Of a stretch of DNA of 64,000 bases, positions 46,191-56,204 are shown piece after piece. Made by a program: the position numbers and the translations under genes. The stretch comes from Anastrepha obliqua (taxonomy: Eukaryota; Arthropoda; Insecta; Diptera; Tephritidae). Every line of letters begins with the position of its first letter. The first letter of the stretch is position 1. The notes beneath the pieces are model-generated. The model was given only the letters and a program-made list of their open reading frames with translations. It did no database searches and was not told the DNA's origin. The stretch spans positions 31,584,501 through 31,648,500 of the forward strand of contig NC_072896.1 of the NCBI RefSeq assembly GCF_027943255.1. The letters are read 5' to 3'.

Positions 46191-47317
46191 GGGCTTTTTC
46201 TTCATATAAAGAAACAGCGAGCATTCGGTATATGGAGAAAATGCATTACACTGATTTCACTCATATTAAAGGAGTTATGACCCAAATTTAGTCCGGGACA
46301 TGTCTTGGGACCCCGAGAGAATCCCGAAATTCGTTTTTTAAAGTTTTTTTATTTTTACTGTTGATTTTTACATTCCTGCAAATATATCAACTTGTACCCA
46401 TGAGAGCTCATATGTATGTATGTAAGCAAGTTTACGCCCCTAGAAGCAGACATTGCAATTCTCAAGCAAAATTTCTCTCGCTTCAGGGCAAAACTATGGA
46501 CTATTACTTCATTTCTCGGCTCTAACTTCAATTCGCATGCTTTCTATAATGCATACATACTTACACACATACCAACAACTGTATGTATGTATGTAAATTT
46601 GTATACATATTTGATTGTCTACATTTTGATTTCCACTCCATTGCCTTTTCTAGTATCTTTTGTTTGATGTTTGTTGAGAGTTTAGCTTGGCTTCCTTCCT
46701 GCGCTGCATTGCTTCTCTCCAACGGCCGTCGACCATCGTCCGTCGTCATCAAACACAACTCGACAAATATGTGCATAGATAAATGTAGGCATGTGCATGT
46801 GTGTGTGTGTATATATAAAAACATTCATACTCAGCGCATGCATACCCGTCCAGTTTCAGTTACGTCAACTTCAGTCCACTGTCCGTGCACTCCATCCCTA
46901 GACTAGATGATGCATTGCGTTTGATAAGCGCGCCCATCAAGTGTTTATTGTGTATGTGCGTGTGATGTAAGTATGTATGCTCAGACATACTTGTGCAATA
47001 TCTATAAGTAAATGGGTGATGTGTGAAGTGAAGCGGCGGGGCTGCTTGCTGCATTTTACGCTACAATGGGCGTGAGAAAAATTTTCGTTTGGTAGATAAC
47101 TATTTGATAAGTTTGCAAGGATTTCGTCTTGAGATGGATTTAAATTGTCGAAGAGATTTTTCTTTCTTATTATTTTTGTTATTTATTAGCTTTTTAGTGT
47201 TTAAGTTCTATTAGCAGTGGATACTTGAAGCGTCTTAAGTAATAAATTATTTAAATAGTTTTGAATGGAATTCTGTTATCAACATGGCTTCATATGACTT
47301 ATTAGTGGTAAATGAGT
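46191..47317. other. Unique DNA with short microsatellites
   Basis: GTATGTAT-type runs near 46412, 46581 and (GT)n at 46797..46809. No gene recognised. Confidence 0.45.
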
Positions 47318-47320
47318 GCA

Positions 47321-47600
47321 TTTACACCCAGGGTCAAAGTGATAAATACACGATATTTTGAGTAGTTTTGACTGCTGTTATTTTTTTTTATTTTCGTAAA
47401 TTTTTGCGAAAAAGTATAATTCATTCTACATACAAGAAAACACATGAATTGAAGTTGCATCAAAATTTTCAAAAAAAAAAAATTAAAGACTGATAATTAA
47501 AAAAAAAATTTCAAGTACGCAGTTTTATAACCCATGAAATTCTACTACATTAAAGTGCAAGCTTGCAGTTGCGTTGATTTTTTAGAATTTTTTTTCCTCC
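47321..47600. repeat. Partial relative of the 50.4-53.3 kb element
   Basis: ACACCCAGGGTCAAAGTGAT then ACGATATTTTGAGTAG and TTTTGAC matches the left end of the element at 50393 (ACACCGGTGGTCAAAATAAT ... GTTTTGAC). GTACGCAGTTTTATAACCCA at 47515 matches its right-hand monomers (52899). Only the ends and one monomer are present; no right terminal repeat found. Confidence 0.55.
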
Positions 47601-47879
47601 TGAAGCTGCTGCGCATTTTCGCCATATAACAAATGCACGATAAATTCGTGGACCTTTTCTAATTTTTATATGGCATTTGAAAATTGTATTTATATGGGTT
47701 TTCTTAAATAGAAATTTATACTTTCTTATAAAAATATAGAATATTCGAGGAAAGAAAGAAAACTAGTCAAAATTGGTCAAAACATTGCTGTGCTACTAGG
47801 AACGATAGAGAAACAGATTGCGCCTTCCGAATTCGCCCTGTCTTAAGAGTTCATCAATAAACCATCAAAAAGGAATAGA

Positions 47880-47975
47880 TTAAATTAGATTAGATTGGAT
47901 TAGATTTGTGTAGATTAGATTAGATTAGATTAAATTAGATTAGATTAGATTAGATTAGATTAGATTTGATTAGTT
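47880..47975. repeat. (GATTA)n pentanucleotide tail
   Basis: About 18 imperfect GATTA units. On the minus strand (TAATC)n directly follows the RNase H remnant's 3' region, so it is likely the retrotransposon's repetitive 3' tail. Confidence 0.75.
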
Positions 47976-47984
47976 TACATTTGT

Positions 47985-48694
47985 GGTGATTGGACTAGTC
48001 CAAGCACTCAGTTAGAAGACCATTGTCCTACACCCGGATAGAATTCAGTAGAAAGAATAGGGGAAATAGGAAAGATAAATTGTGGGTGGTAAGACGGAAA
48101 AATTTGTTTGAGGTCTCTCTTCCAAAAATCTCTTGGATTCATTGATGAATTTTAAGAGATCCGGAAGAGGAAGGGCATGAACCTTATCCATACTCACTAA
48201 ATCGCAATCCAGTATCCTAAGTCTGATGCTGGAAAACGCTGGACAGCTACAATGAAAATGCTCTGCAGTGTCGACATTCTCAAAGCATTGTCTCCTCATA
48301 TTGGATTGCCAATGATTCCCCTGGTAGCTACATATATGCTGACCACAGGCATTGTGCCCTCTGATTGCACCCACCAGTACTCTCAGGCCCTTTCTGTTAA
48401 GTTTTAGGAGAAAGGTTGCTATTTTCCTATTTGGTTCTTTCACAAAGCACTTGCCAGTTTATTAGTCAACTCGTTTTCTGTAATACCACAATGTTGAGGC
48501 ACCCAAATAAGATTTACTTTGTTGTGTTTTGAAGCACTGTTCAGTTTTGTTTTACATTCACCGACTAACTTCGAAGAGCAGCGCAGGTTAGCAAGGGCTT
48601 TCAGTGCATCTTGACTGTCACTACAAAAGGGAGGGGAATTACTTGTTTGTGAAGATGAAGAGTAGGCGAAAGTAATGGAATCAATGAAACACAA
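47985..48694 (-). pseudogene. 3' end of an RNase H-bearing non-LTR retrotransposon
   Basis: Minus strand 48694..48440 reads FCSDSQDALKALANLRCSSK and VNLIWVPQHCGITENELTNK, the second and third active-site regions of RNase H (D...; WVPGH.GI.GNE with the His). After a frameshift at about 48443 the next frame continues to GHNACGQHI and CFENVDTAEHFHCSCPAFSS (a C-x-C/H motif common at the ORF2 C-terminus of I/R1/jockey-like elements). It ends near 48062. A 3' UTR of about 80 bp leads to the (TAATC)n tail. Conserved Gly in WVPGH is Gln here. The upstream RT is truncated. Confidence 0.85.
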
Positions 48695-50030
48695 GAATTA
48701 TACGCACACGCACATACATTCTAGCGTAAATCCGTATAAAAACGCAAAAATATGCATTTGGAGACTTTATATTCATTTTTGGTTTAACAGTTTAACACGC
48801 GGCACTGCGTTTGCATTAGTTTGTTTAGTTTTAATCTCACAAATCACAATATTACCCAGTCATTGACTGAATTTTCACAAACATGAAATTTCTCCTACTT
48901 TTGTTTGTTTTGTTCGTTTGTTTCGTTCGTTTATTTTGTATTGCAACGGGAGCTGACGTCAGAGTGAAGTAAATGTTTTGAATGGCGCCACCTTCCGTAC
49001 TCAATTCGCTTTACTGTGCTTCCATTTTGTCGCGGGTGTACTTAAGACCGATACCCAGTACTCTCCATTTGAGACCTCTTTCAATAAAGTTTCTTAAATT
49101 TTTTACGTACGAGGTTTTATTTTTATAAATTTGAAATGCTTTCAATATGTATCGGTCTTTTTTTATCTAAGAAAACCATATTTTTTTTTATTTCATATAC
49201 AAAAGTAGATACAATTCGAAAATTCTTCGAGAGAATAATACTTAAGAACGAAGCAAAATAATACTCGAATCATAGAAATGCGTTAATTAATTATTTAATA
49301 TTTTGTTGAAAATCCTTTAAGCTTTATTACAGCTGCACAACTGCTTTGCACTGACATATTTAAACCTCTACAATGTTCAACTGGGTTGTGGGACCATGCG
49401 TTGTGTCCTGTAATGATACCGACCATCAACCGAACGTCTTTCCTTCTAAGTTTTAGTAGGGCGGGAACTATAAGTGCTATGTGTCTCGGCTTTACTTCGA
49501 GTCATTTTTACGTGGAAGTTGTGAGGAAGAAGAAGCGGAATCATCCTAGCACATTCTCCTTAACTAAGATTTAAGAATTTTGGCTCTCATCTCTTTGCTA
49601 TGCCTCTCTTTTTGTTTAAGTGATATTTATACGGAAGATCAAAGTCGGTAGTCCTTATGCGGCATATAGGAATAAAAGGATCAAATATAAGGTCGATATC
49701 TACTGCAGACACAGATTTATTAAGCTTTTTATGCTTCTTTGCTCTCTTAAATATTCTACATTCCTCATACAGATGGCAATAGAAATTGATAATAAATAAG
49801 AAAAATATCCAGAAAATTATTTTTGTAACAAAACTTCTACTCCCCCGAGTCTTACACACACACCAGCTGGAAGAACAATTAATGACATAAGTAAAGGTCA
49901 TAAATTATAGCTAAATATCGAGAATATTCAACAGAAATCATTATTCATAGGGCAAATCTTATCACACTAGCAATTACTCCACACTCGGAGCATAGTACTT
50001 GCAACACAACAAACTTTTAATAAACATTAA
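48695..50030. other. Unique DNA
   Basis: No gene recognised; weak Tc1-like impression at 49290..49400 (TTTTGTTGAAAATCC) not supported by motifs. Confidence 0.4.
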
Positions 50031-50049
50031 TTTTTTCTTCTCCTTTCAG
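50031..50049 (+). other. Splice acceptor candidate
   Basis: TTTTTCTTCTCCTTTCAG at the end of a strong pyrimidine tract, with TTAAT/ATTAAT branch-like sequence about 20 bases upstream. Confidence 0.5.
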
Positions 50050-50112
50050 GTACCTACTTATCAATTTTCGTGCGCTTAATTATACCCCAGTTTCATTCAT
50101 AAGCAATTTTAA
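50050..50112 (+). other. Candidate 63-nt internal exon
   Basis: Bounded by a strong acceptor (CTTTCAG at 50043..50049) and a perfect donor core (AA|GTAAGT at 50113). The length is 21 codons, and one frame (starting at the second base) is open throughout: YLLINFRALNYTPVSFISNF. The other two frames have stops. It lies in unique DNA between transposons and on the same strand as the putative first exon. It could be a coding cassette exon, a second 5' UTR exon, or a cryptic exon. I do not recognise the peptide. Confidence 0.4.
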
Positions 50113-50719
50113 GTAAGTAAATATCAACATACATACACACACATACACAATTTTATGCCTGCATAATTAGAATTGCCTTCGACGCCATATAAAATGAAGC
50201 AACAATAACGAAAACAAAAAAAACTCGCTAGAAAGCGCTTGAAAGCAGTGCGCGGGAGTGAGTGCGTGAAATGCGCGCCCACCACTACCACCGCCACCAG
50301 CGCCTACTCGTATCTGTGAACAATTAATTTCCTTTGTAATTCATCATGGAGCGCATTTTGTTGATAGGAAACACGCGGCAAATACATACATACACCGGTG
50401 GTCAAAATAATAGGAGCGTGCGCGGTATATTGGGAAGTTTTGACAATAATTTTTTTTTTAATTTTAATTTAATTTTTTGTAATAATAAAGTTATTTCTAC
50501 AACCTAAATAATATGAGTAAAAATTTCATATTTTGTGCAAAATTAAAAAAAAGAGTTATTTATTATTTTTTTATAAAAAAAGGTATGAAACCAAAAACAT
50601 TAATGTTTTTTTTATAAAATTTCTTTGTTTTTTATGAAATTTCCGTATTTTTATCTAGAATAAAAGAAAATTAATAACTTTTTATCAAAACAAAAACAAT
50701 TAATTGTTGTGAAGTGTTG

Positions 50720-51379
50720 AAGTGAAACTTCTTGGGCGTCGATGGACGAGCGAGAATGGAGAGTAAAATTTCATGCAACGTTTTGGGCATTTTCGTTCCG
50801 CGAGAGAGAAAAAAGATATAACGTAGAGAAAAAGGAGAGAGAGAGCTATACCTCACATATATCTTAGATAGGCTATAGGACATTTTTCCTGAGTTTTCCT
50901 TGTGGTTGCTAATTTCTAGTGAGAAATAACACTGCCTACTTTTTGGCGCTTGTTTGTTGGTGCAAACTTGTAGGAAATATATTTTTGGTGCCTACTTTTT
51001 GGCGTTATATTTCCTTGGTGCCTACTCTTTGGGGCGTTTTTGGGTCTCAATTTTTTTGGCGTTTTTTTTTTGGTGCATACTTTTTGGGACTTATTTCCGT
51101 TTCCCGGCTAGTGCTTGTGCGTACTATAAAGTGCTATCCATTTCGGTGTCGGATTTATTGGTATTGCCTTGCGGTAATTTGTGCCGTTGCTGCGGTCGCG
51201 GAATCGCTGCGTTTGTGCGGGGGATAAACGCTCGGAGGAGCGCGCGTTCTTGCCACGGCTTGTGTCCGGCGTTTACCTACACCGTTCGACCTTTCTCCGT
51301 TTTTTGTAAATTTTTTCTATTTGTATTCTCTGCAAATGTTGTAAATTTATTTAGATATATATTCTTTCTCTCTCTCTCT

Positions 51380-51415
<36 letters not shown>

Positions 51416-51455
51416 CTCTCTCTCTCTTTCTTTGTCTGCCTTCTGTTAAGTGTAC
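50720..51455. repeat. Unclassified dispersed repeat R, copy 2
   Basis: AGTGAAACTTCTTGGGCG through GA-runs to about 50870, and GTATTCTCTGCAAATGTTGT plus CT-runs to CTTCTGTTAAGTGTACTA, are shared with 38537..39615. The middle, 50880..51300, differs. It contains four copies of a word like GGTGCCTACTTTTTGGCG at 50933, 50988, 51017 and 51072, and a GC-rich stretch at 51150..51290. Confidence 0.65.
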
Positions 51456-51489
51456 TAAAAATATTTAATTTATTTTATGAACTTTTTTT

Positions 51490-52740
51490 TTAGCTATTAA
51501 ACTTTGCACCTTTTATTTAGAATTAACAAGAGAAAAACTAATTAAATTTTTTATAAAAAAATATTAAACAAAAAACATTAAATTTTTTTTTCGCAAAAAA
51601 AGTATTAATCGAAAAACATTTCATGTTTTTTTCTAAATTTGTTTGTTACTTTTTGTCAAATTTCGAGCTTTTTCTTTAGAATTGAAAAAAAAGTATACAA
51701 CTTTTTTCAAAAAACAAAAACAAAAACAATTCGTGTTTTTTAATAATTTTTTTTCTATTTTTATCAAATTTTGAATTTTTTATGTCGAATAAAAAAAAAA
51801 TGTTTAAACTTTTCCCAAAAAAAAAGTAAAGAAAAAACAATTAATTTTTTTAATAATTTTTTTTTTTTTAATTTTCATTATCTTTTGAACTTTTATTTAT
51901 AATAAAAAAAAATTTACTAAATTTTTACCAAAAAACGAGAATATTAAACAAAAAATATTTAATGCTTTTTTTGATAAATATTTTTTTTTTAATTTTTATA
52001 AAATTGCGAACTTTTTATTTAGAATTTAACAATAATAAAATAAACAAATGTACTAAATTTTTACCGAAAACAAAAAGGAGTATTAGACAAAAAACATTTA
52101 ATGTTAATTTTTTATTAAATTTTTTTTAATTTTTATCAAATTTCGAGCTTTTTAGTTAAAATTGAAAAAAATGTATTAAACTTTTCCCAAAAAAACAAAA
52201 AAATTTAAAGAAAAAACAATTCATGGTTTTTTAATAATTTTTGTTTTAGTTTTATCAAATTTTGAACTTTTTATGTAGAATAAAAAAAAAACTATTAAAC
52301 TTTTCCCCAAAAAAAAAAAATAAAGATTTAATTTTTTTCATAATTTTATTTTTTTATTTTTATCATCTTTTGAACTTTTTTTTATTAAACAGAAATGTAT
52401 TAAATTTTTACCAAAAAACAAGAATATTAAACAAAAACTAATATATTTAATGCTTTTTTTGATAAATATTTTTTTTAATTTTTATAAAATTGGGAACTTT
52501 TTATTTAGAATTTAAGAAAAGATTTTAATAAAATTTGTATCAAACATTTAGTGTTTTTTTGAATAAATTTTATTTTTTAATTTTTATGAAATTTCGAACT
52601 CTTTATTTAGAGCTTATAAAAAAAATTGTATTACATTTTTATCAAAAAAAAAGAAAAATAACAAAAACACATTTAATATATATTTTTTTAATTTATATTA
52701 AATTTCGAACTTTTTATTTAGAATTTATAAAAAAGTTCTT
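51490..52740. repeat. AT satellite, ~120-bp monomers in ~480-bp higher-order units
   Basis: The word GAACTTTTTATTTAGAAT or a variant recurs about every 115-125 bp from 51500 to 52705 (at least ten times). Variants come in a fixed order: CGAGCTTTTT at 51664 and again at 52144 (offset 480), and TTTGAA.TTTTTATGT at 51770 and 52261 (offset about 491). Each variant is followed by its own spacer words, so four monomers form a higher-order repeat present about 2.5 times. Confidence 0.78.
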
Positions 52741-52742
52741 AG

Positions 52743-53230
52743 GTATGCAGTTCTGTTTCCCATCCAATTCTAGCATACAAAAATGCATGGTTTAAGTTGC
52801 TAAAAATTTTCGTTGATTTTAGAAAATTTTTTTGTATGCATTTAATCAAAATTTTAAACCTTTTAATTGGAATTACAAAAAGAGAAAAAAAAATTGGATA
52901 CGCAGTTTTATAGCTCATTCGATTTTAGTAAAATAAATTGCAAGGTTGATGTTACTAAAATTTTTTATTGATTTTTCATAATTTCTTTATATTCATTCTC
53001 AGCCAAGTTTCAAACTTTTTAATTAGAATTACACAAAAAAAAAAACTTGGGTACGCAGTCTCTCATGGGCTCTAATGAAATTTTAGTAAAATAAAGTGCA
53101 AATTTAAGTAGCTAAACATTTTTAAGTAATTTTTGATAATTTTTTTATGCATTTCAATGAAAGTTTTCAAGTTTTTAATTAGATTTAAAAAAAAGTTGGG
53201 TACGCACTCTTAGAGCGAGATTTTTGATAA
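52743..53230. repeat. ~152-bp monomers adjoining the right inverted repeat
   Basis: TA(C/T)GCAGT begins at 52743, 52899 and 53052, and TACGCACT at 53200. Each runs through AATT..AGTAAAATAAA-like, TTTTTGATAATTT-like and TTTTTAATTAGAATTAC-like blocks. The last is truncated 75 bp before the right terminal repeat. Confidence 0.75.
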
Positions 53231-53309
53231 TTTAATTTTTAATCATTCTATATTCTTCTATACAACGAATGTACGAACTCATACTCCTATTATTTTGAAC
53301 TCCGCTGTA

Positions 53310-54385
53310 TGTGCGTTCCATGCAAGCATAGAAGCAGGTCTTAAATATTAAGCAATTTTTTTCCTAATTTTTCTTGTTTATTTAGTGTAAGCAGGAATTT
53401 GATGGGGATGATGCATACATCACAAAATGCTAAAAACAATAACAAAAAAAAAAAATAACAAAAACAAGAAAAAATATTTTAGAAAAATTAAAGCGCAACA
53501 TGCAAAGCAATTTTTCATTGTAAGTCGCATGTGTGTGAATATGTGTGTGTGTGTGCGTACTGTACTGTTAAGTGCCGCATTTTTGAAAACAAAGTTTTGT
53601 TTGTTTACTTTTATTTTGGAATTACTTACGATGAGTGGGGTAAACGTCAACAACACACTTGCTCGTTCTTCATCTCACTCTCCCTTTCTTGCTGGTCGCT
53701 CTCATCTGCTTGTTGCTAACAAAATTTTCTAATAGCAGACACTCAGACATTCATTTTTTTCACCCTAACTACCAGGTGTTAAAAAGTGCCTTAAAGTGCT
53801 GGCTGCACGCTTTTTAGAGCGAGGGTGCATTGGAAATTAAAAACAAAAACAAAAAAGTAAGAAGAAAAATTAGTAACTAACTTTTTTCGCAGTTGCCTTT
53901 AAAGTGCGCGCTTCACTTTCAATATTTTTGGTTGTGTCCTTCCAACATGTCCTGCTGTCGCTGCGCTTGTCTTGTCTGCCAGCTCTGCGTGTCCTACATA
54001 ATTAATGAAAGGCTGAGTATTTATTAAAAACCAAATTTTGAAAGGCAAAAAAAAATCGAAAATGAGTAACGAAAAATGAAATAAAATACCACAAGAAAAA
54101 AAAATGCCGTATAAAAAATAAAAACATACAAGTATAGTAAAGAAGTCATTAGAAAAGAGTTCGGTAAATGGTTGAAGGCGTGCAAAGCGCTACGTAATTG
54201 CAATAAATTAGATTTCTTAATTTTTTTCTCGTCACAATGCGCTTTTACTTTCTTCGTAGCCTCGTTTTTACTTCTTAAGCCTCCTAGTATTTTCAGCAGC
54301 CGCCTTTGACTTGTGGGTTTGCGCATAACTACCTTTAGTATGGTCTAGAGTGCGATGCCCGTCAAATGCCAAATGTAAGCAAATT
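53310..54385. other. Unique DNA
   Basis: No gene recognised; (GT)n at 53531..53552. Confidence 0.45.
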
Positions 54386-54389
54386 TTTT

Positions 54390-54490
54390 TTCTGCCTACC
54401 CTCGCCACTCGGCAGCAAATGGCACACTTTTGAATGCATTTTTGCCATGAAAAAGATTATCGTAAAAAAGATCTACCGATCACTTGACCA
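54390..54490 (+). mobile_element. Old, decayed SINE fragment
   Basis: CCTCGCCACTCGGCAGCAAA, ATTTTTGCCATGAAAAAGAT and AAAAAAGATCTACCG parallel the SINE body (CCCCTCGGCAGGCAATGG, ATTTCTGCCATGAAAAAGCT, AAAAATATCTGCCG) in order and spacing. No A/B boxes left. Confidence 0.65.
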
Positions 54491-55199
54491 AATTGAAGCA
54501 GAACCTTGGCCCAACTACCTTTGTAGGATATGTGCACGAAAAAAATATATATTTTCTGCTTTTCCTCTACACTCATCAGCCTTGTCGTTCTATTCACTGC
54601 TCGCTTTTATTCGAGCATATTTTCGGTTATTGAAGCACTTCAGCGCTATTTTCGTTAATTACATTTTTGTCACATTTGGTTAAGGGTTAATATGCAAAAT
54701 GAAGAGTAATGAGTTTGCTCGGCTAATTGGTTGATTGATAAAGGAGGGTGTCTGTAATTTTTACGTATTCTACGAAGGGAGCGTTTGCTCATTAAAATAG
54801 AGTATGCAATTAGATACTCAGCGGTCATTAGCAGAGAAAATACGTTTTATTTTTATTGATTAAACATTTTTCAAACGATGACCGAAAGGATAATGAAATG
54901 AGAGTTACAATGAATAAATGGGAAAAAGAGTGAAAATACATCTTTTTTTGGAATATTTCTAACCTTCAAATTTATTAGGTTTGGTTTTTGTTAATGGTTT
55001 TGTTAAATTAATGGTTTTTGATACGTAAGGACATTATTTATTTGGCCATTTCTGATCATTGGTAGATGTTCTTGTGTAGAGGAGCCAAGTCACACAATCA
55101 CAAAAGGAGACACACTCCGTGTCACACGGACAAATCGCTTAAGCAGAGTAAAGAAAGAAAAACAAAGTAATGGAATAACGAAAAAAAATATCTGTAAAT
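54491..55199. other. Unique DNA
   Basis: No feature recognised. Confidence 0.4.
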
Positions 55200-55335
55200 A
55201 AATACAATTTGACTACGTAGTTCAGTGGGTACCAGGCTACAGGAACAACGAAGTTAACGCAAAGGCGGATGAGATGCTCCTTAAGCTGCACCGAAGCAGA
55301 ATTAGCAAAAACTGCCTTCAGTCGAATTAAGCTAA
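55200..55335 (+). pseudogene. RNase H motif fragment of a non-LTR element
   Basis: VVQWVPGYRNNEVNAKADEM is the WVPGH..I.GNE.AD block around the catalytic His/Asp of retrotransposon RNase H; His is Tyr here. A frameshift leads to ELAKTAFSRIKLK. Nothing else of the element remains. Confidence 0.6.
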
Positions 55336-56204
55336 AGTAGAGTTGCACAGTCGATAAGCTCTGCTGATTGCTATACTAAAAAGTTTTGAGGTAACCTCTA
55401 AACATTTGAAAATCTATTAGAAAACCTACAAAAACTGTTATAGGTAGAATAAAACAAAGAGTACGAGATTTGTTCCAAAAAGCTGGTTTTGTATATTTCT
55501 CGAAAATTTTATTGTATTTATTTTATCAATATCTACTTTGTCCATTCAAAGTAATTCTTCATCCAGATGTTGTATACTTGTCCTCAAAGCTCTTATCAGC
55601 CCTCAAAGCTCTTATCAGACCTCAAAGCACTTATCAGAACCTGCCGGTACGACCATGAGCTTTTCGAGAGATGCGGTTTTAATCTCTGGAGTCGTAGCCA
55701 AGCACCGTTCCATCTAGAGGCGTAAGTCCGATGTATACGATGTCTGAGATAATGTTATTTAATATTTTATTTTTAATTTTTTTATTTGATTTTTTTCTTT
55801 TAAATTTTTTTTTTTAATTTTTTTCTTTTTAAATTTTTTTTTATTTATTGACGGTACCTGAGATCAAAGCCGAAATTTGAAAACCGGATGTTTGTAGTGC
55901 CGAAATTTGAGAAGTCACCCTATATATACCTTTATGGTATGCTGCCCTCGAAAAAAAACAGAGTTACCACAACATTTTGAGAAGTTTTTTTTTTTATTTA
56001 TTAATTCATTATTTTTTTTAATGATTGATTTTAGTTCATCACATTAATTATTTTTAATTTTTTGTTTTTATATATTTTGCTTTTAATTTTTTTATTTAGT
56101 TTTTTTTTATTTTACTTTATTTATATTTAATTTTTATTATTTTTTTTTTTTTTGCTGAAAGCTCAAAACTTCAATTTATATGATTTTTTTGGGAGACTGC
56201 ACTA
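55336..56204. other. Unique DNA, T-rich at right
   Basis: T-rich runs at 55760..55850 and 55985..56150. The word GCCGAAATTTGA(A/G)AA is duplicated 34 bases apart at 55869 and 55901. A CAGCCCTCAAAGC-type 17-18-bp word is tandemly repeated at 55580..55635. Confidence 0.45.

Larger units (their letters stand above)
50393..53307. mobile_element. 2.9-kb element: Tc1-type ends enclosing satellite DNA
   Basis: TA dinucleotides (50391..50392, 53308..53309) flank 24-bp inverted ends. The left is CACCGGTGGTCAAAATAATA plus GGAG; the right complement is CAGCGGAGTTCAAAATAATA plus GGAG, with 21 of 24 matching. The interior has no transposase. It holds AT-rich DNA, repeat R (50720..51455), a higher-order satellite (51490..52740), and three to four 152-bp monomers (52743..53230) that lead up to the right end. 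A related left end with one monomer occurs at 47321..47600, showing the ends belong to a family. The Tc1-type assignment rests on the TA target and on the CAGCGGTCAAAA-like end seen also at 7224; it is inference. Confidence 0.65.

Noticed and set aside
50043..50056. Recursive splice (ratchet) site at CTTTCAG|GTACCT
   Set aside because: The donor half GTACCT is a poor match to GTRAGT. A normal exon ending at GTAAGT 63 nt later fits better.
51150..51290. GC-rich open frame inside repeat R copy 2
   Set aside because: No domain; it runs into Phe/Leu/Ser low complexity from the CT microsatellite.
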